This document shows positions 35,401 to 45,957 of a stretch of 64,000 nucleotides of DNA, one piece after another. The stretch comes from Diospyros lotus (taxonomy: Eukaryota > Streptophyta > Magnoliopsida > Ericales > Ebenaceae), in NCBI RefSeq assembly GCF_014633365.1, contig NC_068343.1, positions 30,783,307-30,847,306 on the forward strand, in the 5' to 3' direction. Both the position numbers and the translations under genes were made by a program. Numbering within the stretch: the first letter of the stretch is position 1; the number at the start of each line of letters is the position of its first letter. The notes under the pieces were generated by a model. That model saw nothing but the letters and a program-made list of their open reading frames with translations. It made no database searches and had not been told where the DNA came from.

Positions 35401-38361
35401 TGGATACAAAGCCAAAACATCTTCGTAGTTATAATTCATTTCATGTTATGTTATGTCACTTCAAACAAAAGATGAATTCATTGTCATTTCAGTGACATGT
35501 GAAATGTTCTACAAAAAAAAAAAAAAACACTATTCTCCTTGTCAACTGCAATATAGTAGTTATATTTGGATTAGGACTTCTTGCAGCCTCCTGGTCTCTT
35601 CACACTAATGCAGTGTCCAATCATAAGAAGATTTTCACATTAAAAAGCAGTAAAAGATCCAAGAAATAGAAGAGGGGAAGAAAAAAGGCAAGCACAAGAG
35701 AAAAAATGAAGACAACAGTGATCATGGCAGGAAGGAGCAGAAATTTCTGACAGATCAGTTCAGGCAGCATTTCAATGGAAATCATTTAGTTTCATTCATT
35801 GAAATGGAACTTAATTTATCAACTATCTTTAGCAGAACTATTATCTGGTAGCTTTTATCAAAATTGTTCAGTTGTGGTGGTTCTTTTCTTCCTTGCATTC
35901 CACATTCGTCATTTCAATTAAAAGAAGTGCAGAAGCCAGGTCCATGGTAGGATCATACCCCACCCCCCCACACACACACACACAAAACACTATCTCCATC
36001 ACTGACTGGATAGGAGCAGAACTTTTGTTTCATGACTTCAAACGGAAGAAATGAAAAAGAATATAACTATGAAACTTTTCCTGCTTATGTAAAGATGTAA
36101 ATACCAGGCCATATCTGTTCGGATTGATATGAAAATCATTGAGGATCCAAATTCGATCATCCATTCTTTAATTGCACTCAAATATATTGGAATTCCATCT
36201 ACATTGGTTGTCCCCAAGCCACTCGAGGAAGATTGACTAGAGTCAGCATCAAGGCAGAACCCTGTTCCATCATCAGCAGTCATCACCCCCGAACCAAATA
36301 TGGTTACATCAATATCAGCACATGGTTTCATTGGAAGAAGCTCCAATGAAATTAATCGTGAGTCTGAATTGTAAAGGGACCAGTTGTGCAGCATTGATCT
36401 AGGCAGTTCATCAGGATTACAAATATCAGTGTCATTATCAAAGACTATATACTCATCAGTCTCTTCATTAGAAGTTCTGTAGTATGCCGGCAATGGATAA
36501 TCATTTGCAATCTCATCCTCGTTGATCTTTATGTAGAATTTGTTCCGTGAAGAGATAGGACCCTGACCTCTTTTCTGCTTCATTGAAGTCCAGTATTCTT
36601 CTTCCTGTAATAGCCTTGCCAGTTTCACATCTTCATCTTCATCCACTATAGAATTAAATGAGCCATCTTTTTGTTGACCAACTCCATTAATAGACTCTGA
36701 ACCAATCCTTAGACTCCCACCCTGATGATGATCCTTTTGCTTGTCCAAAATTTAAAAGCTTGCTATTCTCATCTCTAAGGGCAGCAAGAACAGGTATCTC
36801 TACAAATAGTTGATCACTTTTGCCACATGTCTCATCTAAACCCACTAGTTGGTTATATATGAACTCACCCTGTGAAATAACAAAATCCTTGATAGGGACC
36901 CCACGAGAAAAGCACTTTCTTCCATTTAGCGTGCGGACAACCCCAGCAATCAACTCATCAAGGCTTATGTCAGGGTTTCCTCCAGAGGCCTTGGACAGTT
37001 TCTTGTAAACCTCAATGCAGGCAACAGCCTTGGCAAAGAAATGATCATAAAATTTCTTATAGTTACTTGCTGGTTTGATGCAATCATAATCAGCAATGTC
37101 GGTTGACACCCAAATCACAGGGGATCCATCTTCATAACCAGAGATTGCCCATGATTCTATCCGTCCAAACCCTTCACATCTGAAACCTGCCTCCTTATCT
37201 TTTTCCAAACTTCCATCAAGGGGCAAAATAAGCCCAGAAATGAAGATATCATCAACTTCCAGCATTTCAAAGGGATGGGGGATACCATTTGAATCATGAA
37301 ATACAAAATCTGTGAGTCTTCTACATGGTCGACCATTCTCGTGTCCATCAGTTAGTCTCACAGCTACAGCTTCTTCATCTACAGTATGGTCCTTTTTCTT
37401 CTCAACTACCGAAGATTTTGTTGATATACAAACAGATTTCTCTTTAAAATTCAAACAAGCAGCAGCCCGTTTTGGCATTTTCCGGGAGCAAGCAGCAGCC
37501 TCTTCAATTTTCTGAGATGCATTTCGCTTTTTCCCTTTCTGGCCAGTTGACTCAGTCTCTGCAATTGTAGGAACCACACATTTAAGTTTACCATTATTGT
37601 TGTTCGCTTCTATAACAAAGGAACAGCAAAAATGCCAAGCTAAAAAATTAAGGAAATTTCAATGCAGGGTAAGAGATGATTGGAGACGGGATACTGGTTG
37701 CCCATGAGATGTCTGCTATGTACTACAACCGTGAAGAGAGGTTTGGATAAGAATGGTTGGAAGCAACCATCAAAGGAAAAAAATAAAAAAGTAATCGAGA
37801 ATGGCAGTATTAGATGATTAATAAAATCATTCTAAACGCAACCATACCACAGACATACGCCCCCACGGGCCCCACCAAACTAATATTATTAACGTAATGA
37901 AGGCTCAAAAATTTAGGAAAATGAATTTGCATTCGAAAACAGAAATCAATTGAACGAAATCATTCGTGGGAAAGCCCTAGAAAACGAGAACGAAAAGAAA
38001 GCAAGGGCCTAAGTGGGATGATGTTCCGATTGATTCGGTACGGTAGCTGCAACATGAAAAGAAATTTGACAATAGAAGTCTAAATCGCGAAATAAAATTT
38101 CAATTTCTGAAGGCACAGAAGTCGGAACAAGGAGATATCCTTTTGTTTTCCCCATTAGGATGGAACGTATAAATGTATGTATGCAAGTACGTATTGTGGT
38201 ATGAATGAGGCAATATTTTGGTTTAATTTGCAGAAGTGAAGAGGATAAGAAAACGGAATCGAAGGGGAAAGTAGAGCATCAAAACAAGAGCGGAGATTAC
38301 CAGTAGGACTTGGAGAGGAGGCGGCGGCAGCATCCATGGCGATGGCAGTAGCAGATCCCAT
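25560..38361 (-). CDS. MET1: MET1-type DNA (cytosine-5) methyltransferase, 12 exons
   Basis: Maintenance CG methyltransferase of the plant DNMT1 class, acting in the nucleus on hemimethylated DNA after replication. Exons, with GT-AG junctions and matching phases: 38301-38361, 36105-37609, 33378-34887, 33046-33207, 32695-32896, 32491-32602, 32223-32370, 31929-32126, 31572-31850, 31254-31415, 30943-31161, 25560-25703. Allowing for one frame break, they encode about 1566 residues, the usual family length. Visible parts: a basic nuclear-localisation-like patch (about 44-50), RFTS1 (about 113-285), RFTS2 (about 330-620), an acidic stretch (698-717), BAH1 (about 755-890) and BAH2 (about 930-1075). 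The catalytic domain has motif I DIFAGCGG (1131), motif IV PPCQ (catalytic Cys 1232), ENV (1272), QSRKR (1314) and GNAVPPPL (1539). All catalytic residues are present. I chose the upstream ATG at 38361; a second in-frame ATG is nine codons in. The frame break in exon 2 and the 5.2-kb last intron are described separately. Confidence 0.93.
26196..26780. other. GC-richer island in the MET1 last intron
   Basis: Overlapping ORFs of 60-93 codons occur here on both strands (for example minus 26196-26468 and plus 26496-26777). No domain, signal or splice pattern was recognised, and ORFs open on both strands suggest composition rather than coding. The origin is unknown; it could be a captured gene fragment or part of an old transposon. 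Confidence 0.4.
27300..27440 (+). mobile_element. Decayed LTR/primer-binding-site junction (copy 1)
   Basis: This contains GTGGATCAATCATTGAATTG, then a CTTGTGATTCCTTGAGGCTT block, then TTCCATATCTTCCAACATCC and ATAAGAGCTTATCA. The same order of blocks recurs at 29410-29525. There the last part reads GGGATCAGAGCTTATCATAT, a near match to the TGGTATCAGAGC primer-binding site. So both look like the LTR end plus leader of one decayed retrotransposon family inside the MET1 intron. Confidence 0.55.
29370..29600 (+). mobile_element. Decayed LTR/primer-binding-site junction (copy 2)
   Basis: This has CATGGAATGGATCAATTTTT, TCCTTGTAATTTCCTTGAGG, CATATTTTCCAACATTTGGG and ATCAGAGCTTATCATA, paralleling 27330-27430. 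A TGGTATCAGACCCCATCATA segment follows at about 29579. No gag or pol was recognised next to it. Confidence 0.55.
31545..31568. repeat. (TA)n microsatellite in MET1 intron 9
   Basis: About 12 TA units located directly after the donor site of exon 9 (GAG|GTACATATATA). A second (TA)n run lies at 31880-31895 in the preceding intron. Confidence 0.9.
32399..32465. repeat. Compound (TG)n(AG)n(G)n microsatellite in MET1 intron 6
   Basis: On the plus strand about eleven TG units are followed by nine AG units and a run of about 26 G. In the MET1 transcript it appears as poly-C, (CT)n and (CA)n, about 30-90 bases before the branch/acceptor region of exon 7. The tract length is likely variable and also hard to sequence correctly. 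Confidence 0.95.
34888..36104 (-). other. MET1 intron 2 (1.2 kb)
   Basis: Bounded by the donor TG|GTATTTAC and the acceptor TTGACAG. It contains a (CT)n tract near 35265-35284, a poly-A tract near 35513-35527 and a C/CA tract near 35960-35982. Nothing else was recognised; short plus-strand ORFs across it and exon 3 are shadows. Confidence 0.85.
36722..36765 (-). other. MET1: Frame break in MET1 exon 2
   Basis: The frame that encodes RFTS1 runs through [17 protein letters not shown] and then ends at a stop at 36687-36689. The next conserved part, from [10 protein letters not shown] onward into [17 protein letters not shown], lies in the frame one base later. Summing all exons gives 4702 nt, exactly one more than a multiple of three. 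A single extra base in the CAAGCAAAAGGATC neighbourhood would explain this. Otherwise the protein stops after about 327 residues. An 82-nt GT-AG intron (GTAGAG to ATCATCAG) would also restore frame but would remove conserved residues. Confidence 0.75.
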
Positions 38362-38453
38362 ATGTTGCGTGCAGTGTTGTTCGATCCGATTTGACGATTG
38401 ATTGATTAAGCAGCAAGCATGGAGATGGAGCGCAAAAGGGGGATTTTGATTTT

Positions 38454-38600
38454 GGAGAGAGAGAGAGAGAGTTTCAGACGCTTCTTATTGCATCATATAT
38501 ATATGGTGGTGCTGCTGCTGCTGCTGCAGCGTGTAGGCTTGCAGAGGCGGGAAACTGGAGGAGGAGGGAAACAAAAATGCTTCCCCCGCCAAACCCAAAT
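38454..38600 (-). promoter_or_regulatory. MET1: MET1 core promoter with two E2F-type sites
   Basis: Reading on the minus strand toward the ATG at 38361: TTTGGCGG (38586-38593) and TTTCCCGC (38547-38554) both fit the E2F consensus TTTSSCGS. A (CAG)n tract follows (38507-38528), then a TATA-like CCATATATATATG (38492-38504), then a CT-rich pyrimidine patch (38454-38472) that could mark the start site. E2F/RBR control of MET1 is known in Arabidopsis, so these sites are plausible regulators. They are inferred from sequence only. Confidence 0.6.
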
Positions 38601-39940
38601 CTTCACTATTATTTTCTATTGCCAAAACTAAGTTTACAAATTATTATTATTAAATTATTATTATGGTAAATTGTCATGCCAAAATAAATTATTTATAGTA
38701 AGTATGCCTTTGGTATACGTCACTTGAGCGGATATAAGTCTTAGATTCGTTATTATAGAATATATGGAATCTACGACAAATATAAATAACATAAATCGAG
38801 TCTCTGATTCGTTGCAGATATATATTTTTTCAAATAACAGAATACCGTTACCTAACCTCAAACAAATAATTATGTTGTCGTAAAAATAATTAATACCTAC
38901 ACGATGTCACACACCTTTGAATCTATTCAAATTTGCCACATTTATTCCTTGCCCCTACCTATTATTTGACTTCTACAAAGTTGGTTGATTATTATCTTGT
39001 CTCTCTCATAATTTGCCATGACTATTAAAATATAAAGGGAAAAAAGGATTATTGCATTTATTGTGTAAGGATATGCAACATAAATATGCTTGTAAACTTT
39101 GGGTAAAAACCCTATTTTCTTAACTACTTACCTTGGGATTACATTGGTGGTGCACACTTACTCGAAGTGCCTACTGTGGGTACATACCTTATCCCAAAGC
39201 CAGCTTAAGGCATAGGGCAATGAGGCCTATGCCTAAGCCCCCCTAAGGGGGGGGGGGTCCTAAAATAGCAAAAAGTTGCAAAGGTCGTCGACCCTACCTA
39301 GAAGAGGCGAGGTCGCCGGTGATCGATCAGTCGGTAGTCCCCCAAAAAAGAAGGCCCCAAAAAATATGCAGAGGCAGAGGTCGCTCACCATCAGCCTTGC
39401 CTAGAAGAAGGTGAGGTCGCCTGCTAACTGCCAAGACTAAGAGCAAGAAGAGCCAGGAGAAGACAACCAAACACGGAGATGCCTAGTCACCGGCGATGAT
39501 GTGAGAAATAGAGAGATTGCACAGCACTAACACCGCTCTGTTAGCCCGTTGGCCTTGTTGACGCACTACCATCGGATGCCAACCCCTTCATTTCCCTTAC
39601 CTATCGCGGCAACAATAAATATGGGTGAGATGCAGATGCCACGGCAATAAATGTGTGACATTTTGACTTTTAGCTTACATGTGATATAAGTGAAAGAGAG
39701 AGAATGACTGAGAGAGGTGTAGGCTCACACTCACGGCTGCTAGCTGACATAGCTTGCTTTTAGTTCTAAGTTTAGCCATCACTTATGAGATATGAGATGG
39801 GATTTGAGTAACGACAAGAAATTAAACTGTTGAAATTGAAACAAGACCGTCATCTCATAAAATGAGAATATAAAAAGACTTGAGTGAGCTTCAATTTAAC
39901 CTCTCACCCATATTTTTCTCTCTCTCTCTCTGTATCCAAT

Positions 39941-40064
39941 TTCTCTAATTTTTTATAAATTATATTTTACTACAGCCTACATAATATATGGCAATTTGGC
40001 ATTTCTCTAATTTTTTATAAATTATATTTTACTACAGCCTACATAATATATGGCAATTTGGCAA
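39941..40064. repeat. Tandem duplication, 62-bp period, in the hAT 5' region
   Basis: The TTCTCTAATTTTTTATAAAT segment with ATTTTACTACAGCCTACATA and ATGGCAATTTGGCA occurs at 39941 and again at 40003 with no visible differences. A young local duplication inside an otherwise decayed element. Confidence 0.85.
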
Positions 40065-40348
40065 CACAGTAATTGACTTTATTTTTGTATTTATCTTTCT
40101 GTTTTTTTTTTATTTTTATAGTATGATTAGTTTTTAATGGAGTATATTTTGATTTATTTTAATATTACGATTAGTTTTTAATGGTGTATATTTTGATTTT
40201 TTTTTTGCAAATAATAATATCAAGTTTTATTATTATTTCATTAGGAAGTACATTTAAAAGAGTATAACCAGGTGCTGCTCTTCCTACTTCCTTGCATTTT
40301 TAAAATTATTTTTATTTAAAAAAATAATATTAAAGGGTTTAAATAAAA

Positions 40349-41346
40349 ATGTCTAGTAGAAAGTATGATTCTGGATTTGAAAAACGTAAGAAAAAATAAA
40401 GGTAGAAGAATTAATTCAATCTCAAAAATGTATACTTGATAGATTTGTTATTAATACTAAACACCAAATATTAGAAAAACCAAATGAAGATTTAAATAAA
40501 AAATAGATGCAAATTGTGAAGAAATTTTTGAGGATAACATTTTAAATTCACCAAAAAATAATGAAGAATATGATGAAAATTTAGAAAAAGATATTCTAAT
40601 CGACAAGAATAAAAATGAAACAACTATTAAAAATATTTATGATCCAGCACAATAGAAAAATTTAGACTCTAGATTAATTGATTTATTAGTTGAGAAAGGT
40701 TCAATTAGACATGTTTTAGATTTTCCAAAAAATAAAAATTTTATACATTTTTTTACAATTCATTACATTCAAAATTTACCAAATGGAGAAAAACATAATA
40801 GAAAATGACTAGTATATTCAAAAGATTTAGATAAAGTATTTTGTTATTGTTGTAAATTATTTAGTTTGAAATCAAATACAGGTCAATTAGTAAATGAAAG
40901 GTGCAGAGATTAGAAAAAATTTTAGTGCTAAACTTAAAATCACGAAAAAAATAATGATCATGCTATAAATATGAACACTTGGGTTGATGCTGAAATGAGA
41001 TTAGTTAAAAATAAAATAATTAATCAACATTTACGAGAGAAAATAAATAAAGAGAAAGATTATTGGAATAATTTATTAATAAGAATTATTGCTATTGTAA
41101 AAAATCTTTCAAAAAATAATTTGGCATTTCATGGCACAAATGAGAAGTTTAATTGAAATGATTGCTGATTTTTATCTAATAATACAAGATCACCTTAGAC
41201 GCATACAAAATGGAGAAATTCGTAATCATTACCTTGGTAATAATATACAAAATGAGTTGATAAATATTTTAGCATTAGAAATAAGAAATATCATTATTAA
41301 AAAAAATCAAAGAATCAAAATATTTTTCAATTATACTTGATTGTAC
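40349..41346 (+). pseudogene. hAT transposase, N-terminal half (TTF zinc-finger/DUF4371 type), interrupted
   Basis: ATG at 40349 opens MSSRKYDSGFEKRKKK. After stops and frame changes come DSRLIDLLVEKGSIRH, a KVFCYCCKLFSLKSN segment (cysteine-bearing TTF-type finger) and, in an open stretch (40971-41156), WVDAEMRLVKNK with NLAFHGTNEK. The last piece ends in FSIILDCT at 41346, exactly where the gypsy element enters. The order matches plant TTF-type zinc-finger hAT proteins. Many stops show that it was dead by mutation as well as by insertion. Confidence 0.78.
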
Positions 41347-41427
41347 TTGTTGTGCCGAGGAAATCGTGGGAAAAAATTAATTAAAAATTTTAAGAAGAAA
41401 TATAGCAATTATCATCGCGCTAAAATG

Positions 41428-41810
41428 AAGTAAGCTCGCGGCAGTGTGCCACAAGCATGTACCGCAAGCTCGTGGCAATGTGTTGAGTCGCAAGTTCGCG
41501 GCACATTGCTGCAAGCCCCAGCTGCAAGAGCCTTGCGGCAAGCCCAGCCTCGTGGCCAGCCAAGCACCAACCTTGAAATCAAGCCTCTTGGCTTACTGCA
41601 CACGCCATGCCGCGAGGGCCTTATGGTTAAGCCTCTTGGGCCTTGTGGCTAGCTCGGCCTTGCAACAATCCCAAAGGCCTCATGGCACCTTGCCCTTATG
41701 GCATCATGAGTCTCGCTACAGAAAGCGTCTTCCGGGCAAAGCTAAAAGTTCATTCAGTAGATGCCACGTGTCAGCACCAGGCACCCGTGAAAATCGCACC
41801 CTATAAATAC
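41428..41810 (+). promoter_or_regulatory. Tat LTR promoter: CTCGCGGCA array and TATA box
   Basis: Many copies of CTCGCGGCA, TGCCGCAAGC and GCCTCGTGGC, in both orientations, fill 41428-41690. A CCACGTGTCAGCACC block follows with the ABRE/G-box-like core CCACGTG (41764-41770), then CTATAAATAC at 41801-41810. The 3' LTR shows the same order (array 60050-60400, TATA 60483-60490), which supports this as the U3 promoter. Confidence 0.6.
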
Positions 41811-43166
41811 CCAGCAACAAGACAATGAACATGAATTTTGATTTCGATAAAAATTTCAACACATTGATTGCATTTTTCTACTGTTTTCATCAATAGTTGT
41901 CTTAATCCGGTACTGACTTAGGCATCAGAGGGTCGTCGCGAGTGAAAATTCTTATGAGCCTTCTAACCCATTTTTTGAGCATCAACGGGGCTAAATCCTC
42001 ACGACGAGACCAAATGTAATACCTCACATTTTCATGAGGTTGCCACGTAATTTAGACAAGTTTAAAATACCAAAAAATATGCTTGAAATGGCTACAAGTG
42101 ACCGAATCAGCTACATGGAGTGCCCTGGATGTTAGATACCTAAGGACAAAGGTATATTTTTGACGAGCATCTCAAGGGAAGATTTATGACGCTGAAAGAA
42201 ATCAAATTAGAGACGATTTTTGATTTAGCTAAGTTGTAGCCTAAAAGACCGAATGATGGTAAAGGACTTTCGAAAAATTGAAGGAACCCTGAGGAAGCTC
42301 TAATAAAACAACCCTAAGATGGTTTCGAGATGAAACAAAGGTCCTGTGAGAGCGCTGAGATAAAATCGTACTTATCAAGTAATTTTGAATTATTAATTTT
42401 GGATTTTAAGTATCTCGATGATAATTAATTTGATGTTTGAGGGTATAATTGTAATTAAAAAATTATCCAAACGGAATAAGGATGAAATTAGGAGTTCATG
42501 TGGTAAAATATCAAAGTTTGAGAACTTGAAATAAGGGCCAAAAGGACATTTGGAAGAAGTTTGGGGTATTAGTTTTGGATTTCAAAATTAAATCCATTCT
42601 AGCTTTGGATTTGAAAATCCATTCAATTATAGCTTTGAGTCTTTGGAGTCCAAGACTTATCTTGAGACAAGTGGCACCGTGTGATTGGTTCAAAGAATCT
42701 ATAAATAAGGCCATGGAGTTGTCCCCAAATTATTTCAAATGAGTTTGAGTTTTGAGGGATTCTAAGATGGGGATCTACTCTTGAGAAATGAGAGGAAATT
42801 CTGTAAGAAGAAGGGAAGAAATCGTCGAAGAAGAGAGAGAGAACAAGCCTCGTCGGAGTTGCGGGTTTTCGCCGGAGTTTACCAAAATTAGTTAGAAAAA
42901 AAAGAATTTAATGATATTTTACTCTTGGTAATAAAATAGTTTTGATAATGACTATATGAAAATCAATCTCTATTATATGGATAATATGTATGAGAAAATC
43001 AATCTTTAAATCTCCTTGAAGCAAAGTTATGAAAATTTATATAGGTGAAATGTTAAAGTGTGGTTGAGTGTGTTTAGATTCAAAATAAATATATTTTTGA
43101 TAATCTCAACTTGCTTTCAAAAGAATCAAAATGAGGAGTTGTTAAGTTTTAAATCTTTTCAAATGG

Positions 43167-43620
43167 ATAGTCGACTATGTGGTTTATTCTGTTGACTATG
43201 CCTGAAAATAGTCGACTATGCTGTTAAGGACTAGTCGACTATGCTGATTTGATCCGTCGACTATTTAAGGCTTATGTTGACTATTTTTCACTCTATCGAC
43301 TATCATGTAAAGATAGTCAACTATGGCTTTTCTTCTGTTGACTATGTTTGCACATGAAATTCAAAATTTTCTTCATATTTTTTCAACTGTCGACTATGTC
43401 TATGTGTCTGTCGACTATGGAAAATTTGTGTTATAAGATAGTTGACTATGCCTTCTTGTCTGTCGACTATGCTTAGTTTTACTTGAAAATATAGTCAACT
43501 ATACATTTTCTTCTGTCGACTATATCTTTTGCAGAAAGCTTCCAACGGCTAGTTTTTCAAACTTCAACGGTCACAAACGGCTACATTTCTCTTCAATCTT
43601 TTGGGAAGCCTATAAATACA
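43167..43620 (+). promoter_or_regulatory. Family S LTR promoter: SalI-palindrome array, MSA sites, TATA box
   Basis: About fifteen copies of ATAGTCGACTAT, many with one or two changes, run from 43167 to about 43530. Spacing is often 22-23 bp (for example 43167, 43190, 43208, 43231, 43254, 43276). TCCAACGGCTA at 43541-43551 matches the MSA consensus exactly, and TTCAACGGTCA at 43563-43573 has one mismatch. TATAAATACA follows at 43611-43620. Confidence 0.72.
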
Positions 43621-43787
43621 ACTCAAGGATGATCAAGAGAATGCTAATGGACGGGAATGAAATTATTTTCTCTCTTAAAGGCTTTGATCTTCACTTGTAA
43701 TTATTTACTTCAAGCCTTGTATCATTTTTTAGAGACATTGTAACTAAGAGATTCATCTCTTAGATTCTCTCCAATTGTACACTTTTT

Positions 43788-43943
43788 GTATTTCCTAGCT
43801 TGTGTAGCTAGAGGGCCTACTTGGTTTAAGTAGGAGATTGTATTTCCTAGCTTGTGTAGCTAGAGGGCCTACTTGGTTTAAGTAGGAGATTGTATTTCCT
43901 AGCTTGTGTAGCTAGAGGGCCTACTTGTGTAAGTATGAGGTTT
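43788..43943. repeat. Three-copy 52-bp tandem repeat in family S LTR
   Basis: The unit starts GTATTTCCTAGCTTGTGTAG and continues with CTAGAGGGCCTACTTGG at 43788, 43840 and 43892. The first two copies are identical and the third is diverged at its end. The reverse copy at 12325-12430 has two more-diverged units. It lies downstream of the TATA box, in the transcribed R/U5 part. Confidence 0.88.
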
Positions 43944-45937
43944 TAGTGAATTGGTTCAAAATCCTTAATGAGAGCTAAGGTAGTGGATTAGGCTTGATTT
44001 AAGCCGAACCACTATAAATCCTTTGTGTCATTTATTCTTCTTGCTTTACATTTATCATTTCATACATTCTATATTTTAAATCACTAAAACCTCAATTGAG
44101 TCCAAAAGTTTTCAAGTTCTATCAAAATTATTTTTAAAATATCTAATTCACCCCCCCTCTTGGTGTGTGCCATAGCACCTCTCGATCTAACATTTAAGTC
44201 CCATATTTTTTTTATAATCTTGTAGAGGGGGAAGAGAGGGTCATATAAGTTCAAACGGGGTCGAATCGGAGTTAAAACGAAGGAGATATGGCCAAAATAC
44301 GAAAATAACGCAATGTTATCCGAAACTAGGGGGCCGCACGTGAGATACACATGCCGAGAAGTGGTTGTGAGTGAAGGCATGTGGGCCACCTTCCCAGGGA
44401 GCGTGAGAGGCCCATTTTTCTTTAAAGTTTTTAGTTTTGTCCCCTAATTTAATGCCCTTTAACCTTGTATAAAAATATTTGAGGTTAAGTTTACCAAAAC
44501 GTGTGTTTTTTGCAAAAACCGAGGTCGTTTGCCGTGAAATTGTATATTCAAGAGATAAACTTTCAAGGTGACACTCCTATACTCCAAATCGATATTTGGT
44601 TCTCTTATGAGAAACTTCTATTGCCTGAAACGTGTTTTGTGAAGTTCCAATACGTAAACTCTTGTTGTTCTCGTACATGAAATCATGTTGCATATATGAA
44701 ATGTATTTTTTTGGAAATATATGCTGTTGGCTTTTTAACTATTGCATTTATAAAATCCGTGTGGCCATACTATTGTACATATTTGTTATTGGTCTAGGAA
44801 AAAAGCTGGATATCCCCCGAGATGCGCTATGCTTGTGCCATCAAGAAATCTCTCGTGGGGAAGACCGTGAGTCTAAGGGACAACGGATGTGGTGTTTGCA
44901 TGAGTTCTATGAGGTTGGGCCAAGGTGACATGGTTAGGGACCTCCGAGAGGCGCTATGTGTGCGCCATTAAGAAAGATCTTGTTAGAAGAGGCTGATATG
45001 TTCACCAGACACTTCAGAGTAGTCCTCGTTATTTTCTCATATATTTTATACCCGATCATGCAATGATATAAATTGTTTTTGGAGTTTCTCACTAGAAGAT
45101 TCATCTTCTAATTGGATTATATCCCTGGAATATTCAAACATTCAAGGTTCAACAAACGGCTCTAATGGAAATGAGGTAGCTAAAGAATAAGCTTAATTTG
45201 CTTCTTGTAGCATGTTTATGTGCGAACCTATGTATGTTTTGGATATGTTTAAGACGTTCAGTTATCACTTGCAAGAGATGATGTCCATGCAATACATTTT
45301 GTAGACGTCTTGAACGATTTTATTTATGATAAATAAAGCATTATGGTTGTGAACCATATTAGGTTCGATCTAGCTTCCGCATTTGAAATTTTAACACCTG
45401 TCTTAACTATTTGGTTATTGGGTTTTTTAAGCTGAGAAGGTGAAAATTAGGGTTTTGGGGAATTTGTGTGATGTATGACAACGATTGTGGTGTGAAAAAT
45501 TTTTATATTCTAAAAATCTTAAGTTATAACACGCTTAGAAAATTTGGGGTGTTACACCAAATCCTTGTGGCAAAAGAGCTAGTGGCAAAGACCTTGCAGC
45601 GAAGCCTTGTGGTGAAAGAGCTAGTGGCAAAACCTTCTGCTAAAAGAGCTAGTAGCGAAGCCTTGTGGCAAAAGAGCTAGTGGTAAAAACCTTGTGGTAA
45701 AAGAGCTAACGGCGAAGCCTTGTAACGAAAGATCTAGTGGCAAAAGAGCTTGTAATGAAGGAGCTTGTTATGAAGACCTTGTAGCAAATGAGCTTGTGGC
45801 GAAATTCTTGCGGCAAGCATCTTAGCGGCGAACTCCCTTGAGGCAGCTTCTCTTACAACAACCTAACTTCACCCGACACCAAGCTCAAGTGGACCCCACA
45901 TCACAAATTTTAATTGTTGTATTTTTGGCAACAACAA

Positions 45938-45957
45938 TTTGGCGTTGTCTGTGGGGA
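45938..45957 (+). other. Primer-binding site of the Tat element
   Basis: TTTGGCGTTGTCTGTGGGGA follows the 5' LTR end by a few bases. It resembles the TGGCGCCGTCTGTGGGGA-type sites of plant gypsy elements, with a change in the middle. The tRNA is not assigned with confidence. Confidence 0.6.

Larger units (their letters stand above)
42912..44192 (+). mobile_element. Solo LTR (family S), TSD TTTAA
   Basis: It begins TGATATTTTACTCTTGG and ends CTCGATCTAACA, 1281 bp. TTTAA is duplicated at 42907-42911 and 44193-44197, and family C sequence is continuous across it when compared with 52380-52430. It is the plus-oriented homologue of 12076-13360. It contains the ATAGTCGACTAT array, MSA-like sites, a TATA box and a three-copy 52-bp tandem repeat. 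Confidence 0.92.
42015..45556 (+). mobile_element. Solo LTR (family C, copy 2), TSD CCAAA, itself interrupted
   Basis: It starts TGTAATACCTCACATTTTCA and ends TTTGGGGTGTTACA. CCAAA is duplicated exactly at 42010-42014 and 45557-45561, and 5' LTR sequence of the Tat element continues on both sides. A family S solo LTR (42912-44192) is nested inside. Net length is about 2.26 kb. A TATA box (TCTATAAATAAGG) lies at about 42696-42708. The twin hairpin motifs are at 44819-44860 and 44945-44985. Confidence 0.9.
41347..45935 (+). mobile_element. 5' LTR of the Tat element, interrupted
   Basis: It begins TTGTTGTGCCGAGGAAATCG and ends TTTTTGGCAACAA, matching the 3' LTR at 59965-60969. Without the inserted solo LTR (42015-45556 plus TSD) it is about 1.04 kb. 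It contains a CTCGCGGCA/TGCCGCAAG array, then a TATA box (CTATAAATAC, 41801-41810). Downstream is a run of roughly 30-bp repeats based on AAAGAGCTAGTGGC and CCTTGTGGC (45565-45830). Confidence 0.82.

Noticed and set aside
36680..36775. An 82-nt intron that would repair the MET1 frame
   Set aside because: GT-AG ends and length fit, but it would remove the conserved [13 protein letters not shown] stretch; a single extra base explains the data more simply. Kept as an alternative only.
41412..41828. Overlapping GC-rich ORFs on both strands
   Set aside because: They come from the CTCGCGGCA-type repeats in the Tat LTR promoter, not from a gene.
43167..43530. CRISPR-like array of short repeats
   Set aside because: The repeats are short, degenerate palindromes inside a plant LTR with variable spacing, and the genome is eukaryotic.
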